Positions 24,101 through 31,748 of a DNA stretch of 64,000 nt are shown here, piece after piece. Both the position numbers and the translations under genes were made by a program. The notes under the pieces were generated by a model. That model did not search any database and had not been told where the DNA came from. It saw only the letters and a program-made list of their open reading frames with translations. Every line of letters starts with the position of its first letter. Within the stretch, counting starts at the first letter, position 1. The DNA lies in the NCBI GenBank assembly GCA_027013145.1, contig JALUXX010000011.1, positions 318,556 through 382,555 of the forward strand. The letters run 5' to 3'. The DNA is from Gammaproteobacteria bacterium. Lineage in GTDB: Bacteria > Pseudomonadota > Gammaproteobacteria > 21-64-14.

Positions 24101-24950
24101 CCGGGCCGTAGGGATTGTTGCGCGCGTTCACGGTGCCCGCGAACACCACCCCCAGGCGCCGGGCGAGCATGTTCAGGGTCACGCGGTGGTCGTTCTCCAC
24201 CTTCGTGACCAGGTCGGTCACGGCGAGCCATTCCTCGAAGGCCTCCGGATCCACGAGACTCAGGCCGGAGCCGCCTTCCGGCCGCGGATCGTCGCCGGGG
24301 GTCGGAAGCCGCCCCTGCGCCGCTTCCTCCAGCCGCGCCTCGGTCGCCTGAAGGAATCCGGAGCGGAGCGTCTCCTTGCGCCGGTTGAGTTCGGAGAGGC
24401 CCTGGAGATTCGCGTTCTGCACCGCGATCTCGCGGCTCTCCTCCGCGGCCTGGAACAGCACCTCGTTGATGTCCTGATAGAACCGATCCATCAGGGGCGC
24501 GAGCGTCTCGCGGACGCGCTCGTTGCACTCGCGCACCAGTGCGCTGCGTTTTTCGGGGCTCAGCGGGACCCCGTCGCCCCCACCCTCCCGGGCGAAGGTG
24601 CGGGCGGCCTCCTGCAGCCGCTGGATCGCCGCAAGGTCCGGATCGAGGAAGGCGAGGCCGAGGGTACCCTCGCCCGCATGCACTACGCGCCCGCGGAACT
24701 CGACGCCTTCACCTTCGCCCGCGTCCGGGAGGGCACAGCGGATCGAGACGGTCTCCCCGACCGGCACCGCGACCGTGCCGCGCAGCGCGATCAGCATCCC
24801 GCCGAGGCAGTAGTCCAGTGCCGTGCACGGGATCGGTGCACCGGCCGGGGGCTGCAGTTCCCCGGCGAGGCGGATGGGTTCGCGGCGGAAGGCGCGCCGC
24901 TCGCGCTGCTGCCCGCGGTCGCCGCGGGTCGTCGGTCGCTGTACAGGCAT
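21150..24950 (-). CDS. PilZ-DUF1631-GGDEF-EAL protein with degenerate catalytic motifs
   Basis: About 1266 residues from the ATG at 24950 (another ATG at 25001 adds 17). No membrane segments. A PilZ-like domain opens the protein (RRAFRREPIR; DYCLGGM in place of DxSxxG). DUF1631 follows in two parts around a ~150-residue Pro/Gly/Ala-rich linker (FYQDINEVLFQAAEESREIAVQN; VFATLLNDLQVALSVRPWIRQLEVPVLKMALLD). The GGDEF motif is GTDQF, so it cannot be a normal cyclase. The EAL motif reads ELL and the final AEGVE is AEFAQ, while N, E, DD and K elements remain (INLSGPSL, FEITETAG, LDDFGSGMSS, DFLKIDGAF). It is more likely a c-di-GMP receptor or weak phosphodiesterase. Confidence 0.9.
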   Translation of the reverse strand: MPVQRPTTRGDRGQQRERRAFRREPIRLAGELQPPAGAPIPCTALDYCLGGMLIALRGTVAVPVGETVSIRCALPDAGEGEGVEFRGRVVHAGEGTLGLAFLDPDLAAIQRLQEAARTFAREGGGDGVPLSPEKRSALVRECNERVRETLAPLMDRFYQDINEVLFQAAEESREIAVQNANLQGLSELNRRKETLRSGFLQATEARLEEAAQGRLPTPGDDPRPEGGSGLSLVDPEAFEEWLAVTDLVTKVENDHRVTLNMLARRLGVVFAGTVNARNNPYGPALFAESFRDALSALDLAHSARLACYKALRTGVRATATRLYDALNECLIAAGVLPGLEDGVARAPAPEPAPAAADPVEEEPSAPAAAEGADAAAPVRTPPGGAPTAAGGGGHGGAAPTAGGPAGAGAPGPGAAAGFHGDATSGAAATGAAPGSPAPRPAPDLYQVVGDLRSLQQRVTRPAMPAGAAATSGPGGGSGGGGPAPGGAGAAADGAAGVPSGAPSGAPGAAGPASGPVRPYSTTELLEALSTSEFRRQLSAQDAASEPVDVRARLEAVLARNGAEGGTKGIPEHQGRVIDVAGNVFATLLNDLQVALSVRPWIRQLEVPVLKMALLDDRLFIDKTHIVRQVINKLSELEVLAGSENEVEQAALRRAFQWIVNTVNSEFDGTAAVFHRVAQQLDLLLRVQNDTYRRNLSEVVAECMREEAAEPQPADADAPAGSDAPQASAAEASAALPQEAEDAQDDEWLRRVRRLKEEHWLLFDAREAEPKRLKVAWIAPRSGKYVFVNVLGRKDRIVGEKELAGLLRAGDVVVLDAAEEPAMDRAQYTMLQKLHRQLLYQSSHDGLTGLINRAEFKKTLGEAVAEARVTGGRHALVLMDIDQFKVVNNTLGYEAGDAVLKALAEWLRAHLGEGHVLARVGTDQFGILLCDHSLDDALGVIEDQLDELHDYRIPWQEERLAVSVSVGLVSVHPQGEDESALLQAAETSCGVAKEMGGGRIQIYHSRHAGMSRRKEEMKWAVQIDRALDEDALSLRCQKIVPLQAHLPQQDWYELLLGLSDELQNKLALHEFIKAAEHYSRIIEVDRWVIRNAFEWIAEHEDRLLGIGGFTINLSGPSLNDERLIRYVNEEADRTGVAMQRICFEITETAGIASLSDASDFIHVIKATGCKFSLDDFGSGMSSYAYLKNLPVDFLKIDGAFVQELVADSSDYAVVKSVCEVGHFMGKAVIAEFAQSEETIELLRELGVDYVQGYAVERPHRLEALLGD

Positions 24951-25081
24951 GGCCGCCCGGGTTCCCCTGCGCTCGTCCCTGTCTCCCACGGTCCCGGGCA
25001 TGCAGGGACCGTACCGGTATACGCGATGGATCGGCCCGGGCCGCGTAGTCTTTAGCGCCCCTTCCCCGGTATGATGCCGCC

Positions 25082-25738
25082 ATGGCCGCCTGCTGCACGC
25101 CCTACGCCCGCTCCACCGGACGCTGCTTCTCGCGCTTCGCGCGCCGCTACCGGCGCCGCTTCGAGCGCCGCGGCCTCGAACCCTCCCAGCGCCAGCTCGT
25201 GGCCGGCCTCGAGGCGGCCGGGTTCGCGGGTGCGAGTCTGCTCGAGATCGGCTCCGGGGTCGGGTACCTCCATCAGCTCCTCCTCGAGCGCGGCGCGGCC
25301 ACGGCGACGGGGATCGACCTCGCCCCGGCGATGGTCGAGCAGGCGCGGGACCGGGCCCGGGCGCGCGGGCTCGAGGGCCGCACGCGCTATCTGTGCGGCG
25401 ATTATCTGGCGCTGGCGCAGGAGGCCGGAGCCGCCGACGTCACCCTCCTCGACAAGGTGGTGTGCTGTTACCCGGACGTCGAGGCCCTGGTGCAGGCCTC
25501 GCTCGCGCGCACGCGCCGGGTCTACGCGCTGACCTACCCGCGCGACCGCGCCCTCGTGCGTCTCGCCGTCGGCGCCGCGGCGCTCGCCCTGCGGGCGCTC
25601 GGCTCCGACTTCCGCCCCTATGTCCACGACCCGGAGCGGATCCGGGGCTGGATCACGGCGGCCGGTTTCACCCAGTGCTGGGAGGCGCGCACCCCCGTGT
25701 GGCTGACGCAGGTCTTCGCGCGCGGCGCCGATGCCTGA
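25082..25738 (+). CDS. Class I SAM-dependent methyltransferase
   Basis: 218 residues. Motif I is SLLEIGSGVGYLHQLLLERGA, motif II ATGIDLAPAMVEQARDRARARGL, then TRYLCGDYLALAQEAGAADVTLLDKVVCCYPDVEALV. The DKVVCCYPD segment and the helical C-terminal part resemble methyltransferases acting on Mg-protoporphyrin or related tetrapyrroles, but the resemblance is partial and no pigment genes are nearby. A TATGAT box at ~25070 could be its promoter. It overlaps kup by 8 bp. Confidence 0.85.
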   Translation: MAACCTPYARSTGRCFSRFARRYRRRFERRGLEPSQRQLVAGLEAAGFAGASLLEIGSGVGYLHQLLLERGAATATGIDLAPAMVEQARDRARARGLEGRTRYLCGDYLALAQEAGAADVTLLDKVVCCYPDVEALVQASLARTRRVYALTYPRDRALVRLAVGAAALALRALGSDFRPYVHDPERIRGWITAAGFTQCWEARTPVWLTQVFARGADA

Positions 25739-27674
25739 AGAACACCTGCCGCCGGGGACGGTCGCCGGCCGGCGACCCGTGTCGCTGGGCCCGGCGGCGG
25801 GCGCCGGGCGCGAGCCGCTGTCGCCGGCGGTCGGCCTGGCGGTGCTCGGCGTCGTCTACGGGGACATCGGCACCAGCCCGATTTACGCCCTGCGCCAGTC
25901 CTTCCACGGTATCGACGCGCTCGCCCCGAGTCCCGCGAACGTGCTCGGCGTCCTGTCACTGATCTTCTGGTCGCTGGTGGTCATCGTCTCCCTGAAGTAC
26001 ATGACCTTCGTGCTGCGCGCGAACAACCGCGGCGAAGGCGGGATCTTCGCACTCATTGCGCTGATCGATCCGTGGCGCAATTTGGAGCGGCGCAGCCGCC
26101 GGTTGCTGATCCTGTTCGGGCTCTTCGGGGCCTCTGTCCTCTACGGCGGGATCATGATCACTCCGCCGATCTCGATCCTCAGCGCCGTCGAGGGGCTGAA
26201 GGTCGCCACCCCCGCGTTCGCGCCCTACGTGATCCCCGTGACGCTCGTGATCCTCATCGCCCTGTTCCTGTTGCAGAGCCGCGGGACCGCGCGGGTCGGG
26301 GCGTTGTTCGGACCGGTGATCGTCGTCTGGTTCACGGTCATCGGGGCCCTGGGCCTCTACGCCATCGTGCGCGAGCCGCAGGTGCTGGCGGCGGTCTACC
26401 CCGGCTATGCGGTCCGCTTCTTCGCGGAAAACGGCTGGGCGGGGTACATCACCCTGGCGGCGGTCTTCCTCGTCGTGACCGGCGGGGAGGCCATGTACGC
26501 GGACCTGGGGCACTTCGGGCACCGGCCGATCCGCGTGCTCTGGTTCGCCTTCGTGCTCCCGGCCCTGCTGCTGAACTATTTCGGGCAGGGGGCGCTGCTC
26601 CTCGCCGACCCGGCCGCCTCGCATCACCCGTTTTTCGCACTGGCCCCGTCCTGGGCCCAGTACCCGTTGGTGCTGCTGGCGACCGCCGCCACCATCATCG
26701 CCTCCCAGGCGGCGATCACCGGCGCCTTTTCGCTGACCAGCCAGGCCGTGCATTTGCGCCTGCTCCCGCCGGTGCGGGTCCTGCAGACCTCGCACGAGAC
26801 CCGCGGGCAGATCTACGTACCGGCGGTCAACTGGATGCTGATGATCGCCGCCGTCGCGCTCGTGCTCGGGTTCCAGTCCTCCAGCCGCCTCGCCTCGGCC
26901 TACGGTATCGCCGTCAACGGGACCATGGCCGTGACCACCGTCCTCGCCTACCACGTGGCGCGCCAACACGGCGGCTGGGGGCCGTGGCGCGCGCTGGTCT
27001 TTCTCGTCGTCTTCGGTCTGGTCGACTACGCCTATCTCGGCGCCAATCTGGTCGAACTCCTCCACGGGGGGTGGTTTCCGATCCTGGTGGGCGTCGGCGT
27101 GTTCACCGTCCTCAGCACCTGGCGTCGCGGCAGCGAGCTGGTGGGGGCCTGGCTCAAGAAGCAGGCCGATCCGCTGCCGACCCTGATCGGCGAGATCGCC
27201 AGCACCAAGCCGGCGCGGGTGCCCGGGACCGCGGTGTTCGTCACGCCGTGGCTGGAGGAGGCGCCGCCGACGCTCAAGCACCACCTGCGGCGCAACCGCG
27301 CGCTGCACGAGCGCGTCGTCCTGCTCAACGTCCTGACCGAGGAGGTCCCCAAGGTGCCGCCGGACGAGCGTATCGAGATCGAATCCTTCGATCAGGGCTT
27401 CTATCGGGTGATCCTGCGCTACGGCTTCATGCAGCAGCCCAACGTGCCCTCGGAACTCGCGCGCTGCCGTGAGATGGGCCTCGACATCGACCTGCAGGAC
27501 GTGACTTACTACATCGGCTACCAGTCGGTCCTTCCGGCCGACAAGGCGCACGGCATGGCGCCGTGGCGCGACCGGTTGTTCGCCTTCATGGCCCGCAACA
27601 CGACCAGCGCCGCGACCCTCTATCAGTTGCCCTCGGAGCGCGTGGTGGAGATGGGCTTCCAGGTGCGCATCTGA
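25731..27674 (+). CDS. kup: Low-affinity potassium uptake protein Kup
   Basis: 647 residues. About twelve membrane helices then a ~190-residue cytoplasmic tail. Landmarks: LAVLGVVYGDIGTSPIYALRQSF, EGGIFALIAL, ITPPISILSAVEGL, FFAENGWAGYITLAAVFLVVTGGEAMYADLGHFG, LLNYFGQGALLL, ASQAAITGAFSLTSQAVHLRLLPP, and the tail GTAVFVTPWLEEAPPTLKHHLRRNRALHERVVLL. It is an H+/K+ symporter of the KUP/HAK family, active at low pH in E. coli. Coupled by overlap to the methyltransferase gene. Confidence 0.96.
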   Translation: MPEEHLPPGTVAGRRPVSLGPAAGAGREPLSPAVGLAVLGVVYGDIGTSPIYALRQSFHGIDALAPSPANVLGVLSLIFWSLVVIVSLKYMTFVLRANNRGEGGIFALIALIDPWRNLERRSRRLLILFGLFGASVLYGGIMITPPISILSAVEGLKVATPAFAPYVIPVTLVILIALFLLQSRGTARVGALFGPVIVVWFTVIGALGLYAIVREPQVLAAVYPGYAVRFFAENGWAGYITLAAVFLVVTGGEAMYADLGHFGHRPIRVLWFAFVLPALLLNYFGQGALLLADPAASHHPFFALAPSWAQYPLVLLATAATIIASQAAITGAFSLTSQAVHLRLLPPVRVLQTSHETRGQIYVPAVNWMLMIAAVALVLGFQSSSRLASAYGIAVNGTMAVTTVLAYHVARQHGGWGPWRALVFLVVFGLVDYAYLGANLVELLHGGWFPILVGVGVFTVLSTWRRGSELVGAWLKKQADPLPTLIGEIASTKPARVPGTAVFVTPWLEEAPPTLKHHLRRNRALHERVVLLNVLTEEVPKVPPDERIEIESFDQGFYRVILRYGFMQQPNVPSELARCREMGLDIDLQDVTYYIGYQSVLPADKAHGMAPWRDRLFAFMARNTTSAATLYQLPSERVVEMGFQVRI

Positions 27675-27698
27675 CGCCGGCCGCGGCCTGCGCAACCG

Positions 27699-28130
27699 TC
27701 ACGGGATCTGGATCTTGCCCCCGCCGGGCAGTCCGCCCAGTCCGCCCAGTCCGCCGGCCCCGCCGAGGCCCCCGAGTCCGCCCCCGGACCCGGATTCCGG
27801 CAGGACGATGGAGGAGGCCGCCTCGCGCCGCAGCTCCTTGAGTTCCTCCATGGCCCGCTCCACCGCCGCCTCGGCGCCGGCGGCGAATCCCGCCACCGCT
27901 TCTTCGAGCGAGGCGGCCGGGATCTCGAAGGAAAGCGGGAGGGCGCCCATCGGCGTGAGCAGTTGCGCCTGCCCGGAGAAGACCACCGGCCGGCCGCTGT
28001 CCTCGGTCCCGTCGGCGTGCACCGGCGTCAGCCGGCGGATCGTGCCCACGCGCCGGTCGGTGAAGATCTCCTCCCGGTACAGCCCGTCCGGGTCCATGCG
28101 GGCGTCGCCGCCCCTGTCGTCGGAAGTCAT
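27699..28130 (-). CDS. Uncharacterised protein with glycine-rich GGLGG tail
   Basis: 143 residues from the ATG at 28130 (AAGGGG upstream); an in-frame extension to 28184 is possible. The first ~95 residues are soluble and mixed alpha/beta (YREEIFTDRRVGTIRRLTPVHADG, VVFSGQAQLLTPMGALPLSFEIPAASLEEAVAGFAAGAEAAVERAMEELKELRRE). The last ~30 are GGLGG repeats ending KIQIP. I recognise no domain; the tail could be a flexible linker to a membrane or partner. It converges on kup. Confidence 0.7.
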   Translation of the reverse strand: MTSDDRGGDARMDPDGLYREEIFTDRRVGTIRRLTPVHADGTEDSGRPVVFSGQAQLLTPMGALPLSFEIPAASLEEAVAGFAAGAEAAVERAMEELKELRREAASSIVLPESGSGGGLGGLGGAGGLGGLGGLPGGGKIQIP

Positions 28131-28320
28131 CTCAATAACCCCTTGATCTTGCGTATCGGCATCGCGATCGTACGGTCTCTGCACGATAGCTTACCAGATC
28201 GCCCCGGCACGGCGCCGGGTCGCTGGCGGCGGGGGGCGAAAAGGGGCACAATGCGCACCGGTTTTCCGGCCGGGCCGAGCCCTGCGCCGGGGTGGTGTGC
28301 GCGAGACAGGGGATTCGACG

Positions 28321-28968
28321 ATGAGACTGATTCTGCTGGGCGCCCCGGGCGCCGGGAAAGGGACCGTGGCCAAGCAGCTGACCGCGCTCGACGGGTCGGT
28401 GCAGATTTCCACCGGCGATATTCTGCGCGGGGCGGTACAGGCCGGCACCGAGCTGGGGCGCAAGGCCCAGGAGTACATGAAGCGCGGCGACCTCGTCCCC
28501 GACGAGCTGATCCTGGGGATCATGGAGAAGCGGCTCCAGGAGCCGGATTGCGCCAAAGGCTTCCTCCTCGACGGCTTCCCCCGCACCATCCCGCAGGCCG
28601 AGGCCCTCAAGGGATTGCTGGCGAAGCTCGGCATCCGACTCGATGCCGCGGTCAATCTCGATGTCCCCCGTGACGTCATCCTCGACCGCCTCACCACCCG
28701 CCGCACCTGCTCGAACCCCAAGTGCCAGGAGATCTACAACGTCAAGAGCAAGCCGCCTAAGAAGGACGGGGTGTGCGACAAGTGCGGCAGTCCGGTGGTG
28801 CAACGCGAGGACGAGACCGAAGAGGCCATCAACAAGCGCCTCGATACCTACAACGAGAAGACCGCGCCGCTGACCGGTTTCTACGAGCGCGAGGGCCTGT
28901 TGCTGAACGTGTCGAGCACCTCGAGCGACGAGGTCGTGGCGGCGATCCGCAAGCACATCGGGATCTGA
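28321..28968 (+). CDS. adk: Adenylate kinase with Cys4 zinc-type lid
   Basis: 215 residues. P-loop GAPGAGKGT at 7-15, STGDILRGAV, the FLLDGFPRTIPQAEAL signature at ~81-96, and a long LID with four cysteines (130, 135, 152, 155: CSNPKC and CDKC) that should hold a structural zinc; the first pair is spaced CX4C rather than CX2C. It then reads QREDETEEAINKRLDTYNEKTAPL as in other adenylate kinases. It balances AMP, ADP and ATP in the cytoplasm. An upstream in-frame start at 28297 is less likely. Confidence 0.95.
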   Translation: MRLILLGAPGAGKGTVAKQLTALDGSVQISTGDILRGAVQAGTELGRKAQEYMKRGDLVPDELILGIMEKRLQEPDCAKGFLLDGFPRTIPQAEALKGLLAKLGIRLDAAVNLDVPRDVILDRLTTRRTCSNPKCQEIYNVKSKPPKKDGVCDKCGSPVVQREDETEEAINKRLDTYNEKTAPLTGFYEREGLLLNVSSTSSDEVVAAIRKHIGI

Positions 28969-29002
28969 CGCCGGCTCGCGCCGGCGGCGGTCCGTGCCGC
29001 CG
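28969..29002 (+). terminator. Two adjacent GC hairpins after adk
   Basis: CGCCGGC/GCCGGCG (28969-28986) and CGGCGG/CCGCCG (28985-29002) are perfect stems immediately after the adk stop. They share two bases, so they are alternatives or stack. There is no T run, so termination would not be classical. Confidence 0.4.
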
Positions 29003-29085
29003 GCCGGCGCGCGTGTACAAGGCCCCCGCCGGTGGCTAGAATCGGCACAGGGCCCGGCCAACGGGCGAGGCGGGTGAGCGCGCCG

Positions 29086-29808
29086 ATGACCCTCCAGACG
29101 CCGATCGCATTTCGAGTCGCGGGGGCCTGCGCCCGCCGGGCCCTCGGCCGGGGGGCGGCGGGCCTGCTGGCGCTTTTCCTGGTCACCGCCGGCCCGGCCG
29201 CGCACGCGGCGACGGTCACCATCCAGACCCTGCAGGCCGCGGACGGGGCGCCGCTCCCCGGCGCGGCGGTCTGTCTGGGCACCTTGGCCGACCCGACCCA
29301 GTTCGGCGTGGACCGCAGCGACGGGCGCGGGCTCGCCGTCTTCGGCGGGGTGCCCGACGCGGGTCTGGTGCTCACGGTCTCGAAGACGAATTTCAGCGGT
29401 GAGCGCCGCGTGCTCCCCGCCGGATCCGGCGACCGCGCCTACAGCGTGCAATTGCAACGCGGCGGCAGCGGACCGCGCTGCGCGGCCGCGACGCCGGGGA
29501 CGGCCGCCGCGCCGGGCCTGCGGCTGCTGGGCGTGCGCATCGACGGCGGGGCGCGCGTGACGCACCGGCGCGATGTGCGTCTGGAACTGCGCGTGCAGGG
29601 GGCGCCGACCGAGTACCGCGCGAGCGAGTCCGCGCGCTTCACCGGCGCGTCGTGGCGCCCGTTCGTGCCGCGACCGCGCTTCGAGCTGAGCGCGGCGCCG
29701 GGCATCAAGCGGGTCTATGTCCAGATCCGCCGCCGTCTTGCCGGCCACGGCGCGAGCGTCGTGGCCACCTCGCGGGTCGCCGCGGCGCGGATTGAGCTGG
29801 TGCGCTGA
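29086..29808 (+). CDS. Secreted protein with carboxypeptidase-regulatory-like beta domain
   Basis: 240 residues from the ATG at 29086; a GTG at 29074 would add four. A long signal peptide (RRALGRGAAGLLALFLVTAG, cleavage near AHA-A) is followed by ATVTIQTLQAADGAPLPGAAVCLGTLADPTQFGVDRSDGRGLAVFGGVPDAGLVLTVSKTNFSGERR, the layout of a carboxypeptidase-regulatory or CNA-B-like beta sandwich. A second beta-rich part follows (LRLLGVRIDGGARVTHRRDVRLELRVQG). Two Cys could form a disulfide. Function unknown. Confidence 0.7.
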   Translation: MTLQTPIAFRVAGACARRALGRGAAGLLALFLVTAGPAAHAATVTIQTLQAADGAPLPGAAVCLGTLADPTQFGVDRSDGRGLAVFGGVPDAGLVLTVSKTNFSGERRVLPAGSGDRAYSVQLQRGGSGPRCAAATPGTAAAPGLRLLGVRIDGGARVTHRRDVRLELRVQGAPTEYRASESARFTGASWRPFVPRPRFELSAAPGIKRVYVQIRRRLAGHGASVVATSRVAAARIELVR

Positions 29809-29844
29809 CGCGGGCGGCGGCCCGGTCCGCAGTCCGGTACGGCG

Positions 29845-30321
29845 TCAGCGCGGGGCGACCGGGATGCGTCCCCGCACCACCGGGATCCCCCAGATGCCGA
29901 TGTGGCGTTCACGCGCGATCCGCTCCAGGATTCGGTAGCGGTCGGGGGCGTGCGGCAGCGCCGCCGCCCACCCCTGGCGCAGCAGGCGGGCGGCGAGGTC
30001 GCGGCCGCCGGCGCGGCAAACCGCGGTCGGTGTCCCGTCTTCGGCCCGCGCGCGCAGCCGGCAGTGGACGAAGTCCAAGCCGATGTCGAACTTGAGCGCG
30101 AGCACGGCCCGCGGGGCGCAGGGTACCGGGCGCTCGAAGAAGTAGCAGTCCTCCCCCGTGGCGGGAATGAGGATGCCGAACAGCCGCACCCGCGTGCCGT
30201 CGACGCTCAGGCTCCCGTCCCGGTGGACGAAGGCGATGCCGTCGACCTGCGTCGCCGCGGCCGGCCGCGGCGGTACGGCCCCCAGGAGGCCGGCGAGGAG
30301 TACGATCCCGATCATGCGCAT
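29845..30321 (-). CDS. Secreted thermonuclease-like (SNase fold) protein
   Basis: 158 residues with a signal peptide (MRMIGIVLLAGLLGAVPPRPAAA). The mature part has the SNase-like barrel pattern: ATQVDGIAFVHRDGSLSVDGTRVRLFGILIPATG, then CRLRARAEDGTPTAVCRAGGRDLAARLLRQGWAAALP, YRILERIARERHIGIWG. The catalytic R..E..R of true thermonucleases is not complete: RLFGILIP is present where RLxGIDxPE is expected. Nuclease activity is therefore doubtful. Several Cys suggest disulfides, in keeping with export. Confidence 0.75.
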   Translation of the reverse strand: MRMIGIVLLAGLLGAVPPRPAAATQVDGIAFVHRDGSLSVDGTRVRLFGILIPATGEDCYFFERPVPCAPRAVLALKFDIGLDFVHCRLRARAEDGTPTAVCRAGGRDLAARLLRQGWAAALPHAPDRYRILERIARERHIGIWGIPVVRGRIPVAPR

Positions 30322-30348
30322 ACCGCTCTATCGTAACGGGTAGCCCGG

Positions 30349-30699
30349 GTGGGTGGCACGGGCGGGGAGGGCTTCGAGTGCCGGTCGAAGCTGCCCGGTG
30401 CAAGCGCGCGGGTGCGTTTCACCGGGCCCTGTCAGGGGCGCACGGTGACCTGGGATCTGCACCTGCGGACGCTGGCGGATTACCGGGAGGAACGCGCCGC
30501 CGCCGGCGCGGCCGTGCGCGGGTCGCTGCGGGCGTTCCTGGAGGTGCATCCCGGCACGGGCGTGCGCCCGTGGCGCGCGCTCGTCGCCCTCGACCTGCCG
30601 CACATCGATCTGCCCGCCGTGCGCAAGACGGTGATCATGCTGCGCAACTGGCGCCGCCTGGGCCCCGGGCGCCACGAATGGGGGCCGCCCGTGGAGTGA
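30349..30699 (+). CDS. Hypothetical protein
   Basis: 116 residues from a GTG 27 bp from the divergent SNase-like gene; another GTG at 30412 would shorten it to 95. Codon use and the helical stretch ADYREERAAAGAAVRGSLRAFLEVHPG with ALVALDLPHIDLPAVRKTVIMLRNWRRL look like real coding sequence. No motif, signal or membrane segment is recognisable. Confidence 0.5.
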   Translation: MGGTGGEGFECRSKLPGASARVRFTGPCQGRTVTWDLHLRTLADYREERAAAGAAVRGSLRAFLEVHPGTGVRPWRALVALDLPHIDLPAVRKTVIMLRNWRRLGPGRHEWGPPVE

Positions 30700-30715
30700 G
30701 CGCGGCGCGGCCGCC

Positions 30716-31564
30716 TCAGCCCGGGCGCGGGCGCACCAGGCGCCCCGCGCGGTAGTCGGCGAGCGCCTGTTCGACCTGCTCGCGGGTGTTCATGACGAAG
30801 GGGCCGTACTGGACGATGGGCTCGCCGAGCGGGCGCCCGGCGATCGCCAGCAGCGCCGCCCCTTCTCCGCCCGCGGCCAGATCCACCTGCCCGCCCGGAT
30901 CCGGGACCGCCAGCGTATCGCGCCCGACCGCGGTACCGGCGACCGTCGCCGCGCCGTCGAAGACATAGACGAAGGCGTGATAGCCCTCGGGGACGGACCA
31001 CGCGAAGCCCGCCCCAGGCTCCAGCGCCAGATGCAGGAAGCGCAGGTCGGTGAAGGGGTCGCGCACGGGCCCGCGCCGCGCCCCCAGGGGCCCCGCGACG
31101 AGCCGGCCGCGCACGCCCGGGCGCTCGAACTCGGGGACGGCGTCGGCGGGGAAGTCCTGGTAGGCGGGCGCGTCCATCTTGTTCGCCGCGGGCAGGTTGA
31201 CCCAGAGCTGAAATCCCTCGAGACGCCCGTCGGTCGGCTGCGGCATCTCCGAGTGGATCACGCCGCCGGCCGCCTTCATCCACTGCACGCCGCCCGCGCG
31301 CAGGTCGCCGCGGTTGCCGAGGCTGTCGCGGTGCTCGACGTGCCCGGCGAGCAGGTAGGTGACGGTGACGAAGCCGCGGTGCGGGTGGTCCGGGAAGCCG
31401 GCGAGGTAATCTTCAGGCCCCGTGCCGGCGAGGTGGTCGAGGAGCAGGAACGGGTCGAGGTGGCGCAGCGCCGGGGTGCCCAGGGTCCGCCGCACACGCA
31501 CGCCCGCCCCCTCGGTCAGCTCGACCGCCGCGACCCGCTGCACCGCCGCGCCGTGCGCGTTCAA
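30716..31564 (-). CDS. Pirin-family bicupin protein
   Basis: 282 residues. The N-terminal cupin has the iron-ligand set typical of pirins: PDHPHRGFVTVTYLL, HVEHRDSLGNRG, GVIHSEMPQPTDGRLEGFQLWVNLPA. The C-terminal cupin is PEGYHAFVYVFDGAATVAG...LLAIAGRPLGEPIVQYGPFVMNTREQVEQALADYRAG. Bacterial pirins include quercetin dioxygenases (YhhW) and protein-binding regulators; which applies here is unknown. Confidence 0.93.
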   Translation of the reverse strand: MNAHGAAVQRVAAVELTEGAGVRVRRTLGTPALRHLDPFLLLDHLAGTGPEDYLAGFPDHPHRGFVTVTYLLAGHVEHRDSLGNRGDLRAGGVQWMKAAGGVIHSEMPQPTDGRLEGFQLWVNLPAANKMDAPAYQDFPADAVPEFERPGVRGRLVAGPLGARRGPVRDPFTDLRFLHLALEPGAGFAWSVPEGYHAFVYVFDGAATVAGTAVGRDTLAVPDPGGQVDLAAGGEGAALLAIAGRPLGEPIVQYGPFVMNTREQVEQALADYRAGRLVRPRPG

Positions 31565-31748
31565 ATGGAGACCGCCTCCGCAGCCCGACCCCTCGCCCGC
31601 ATTGTAGCGGATCGTCCGGGAACCGCGGGTGCGCGTCGCGGTCTACCCGGCGCCGGGGCCGCGCCCCGGGCCGGGCCGATTGCCCCGACCCGGGGAGTGT
31701 GGAACCATCGCCCCCCGGCGGCATCCCCCGGACCGGTGAACCGAAACG

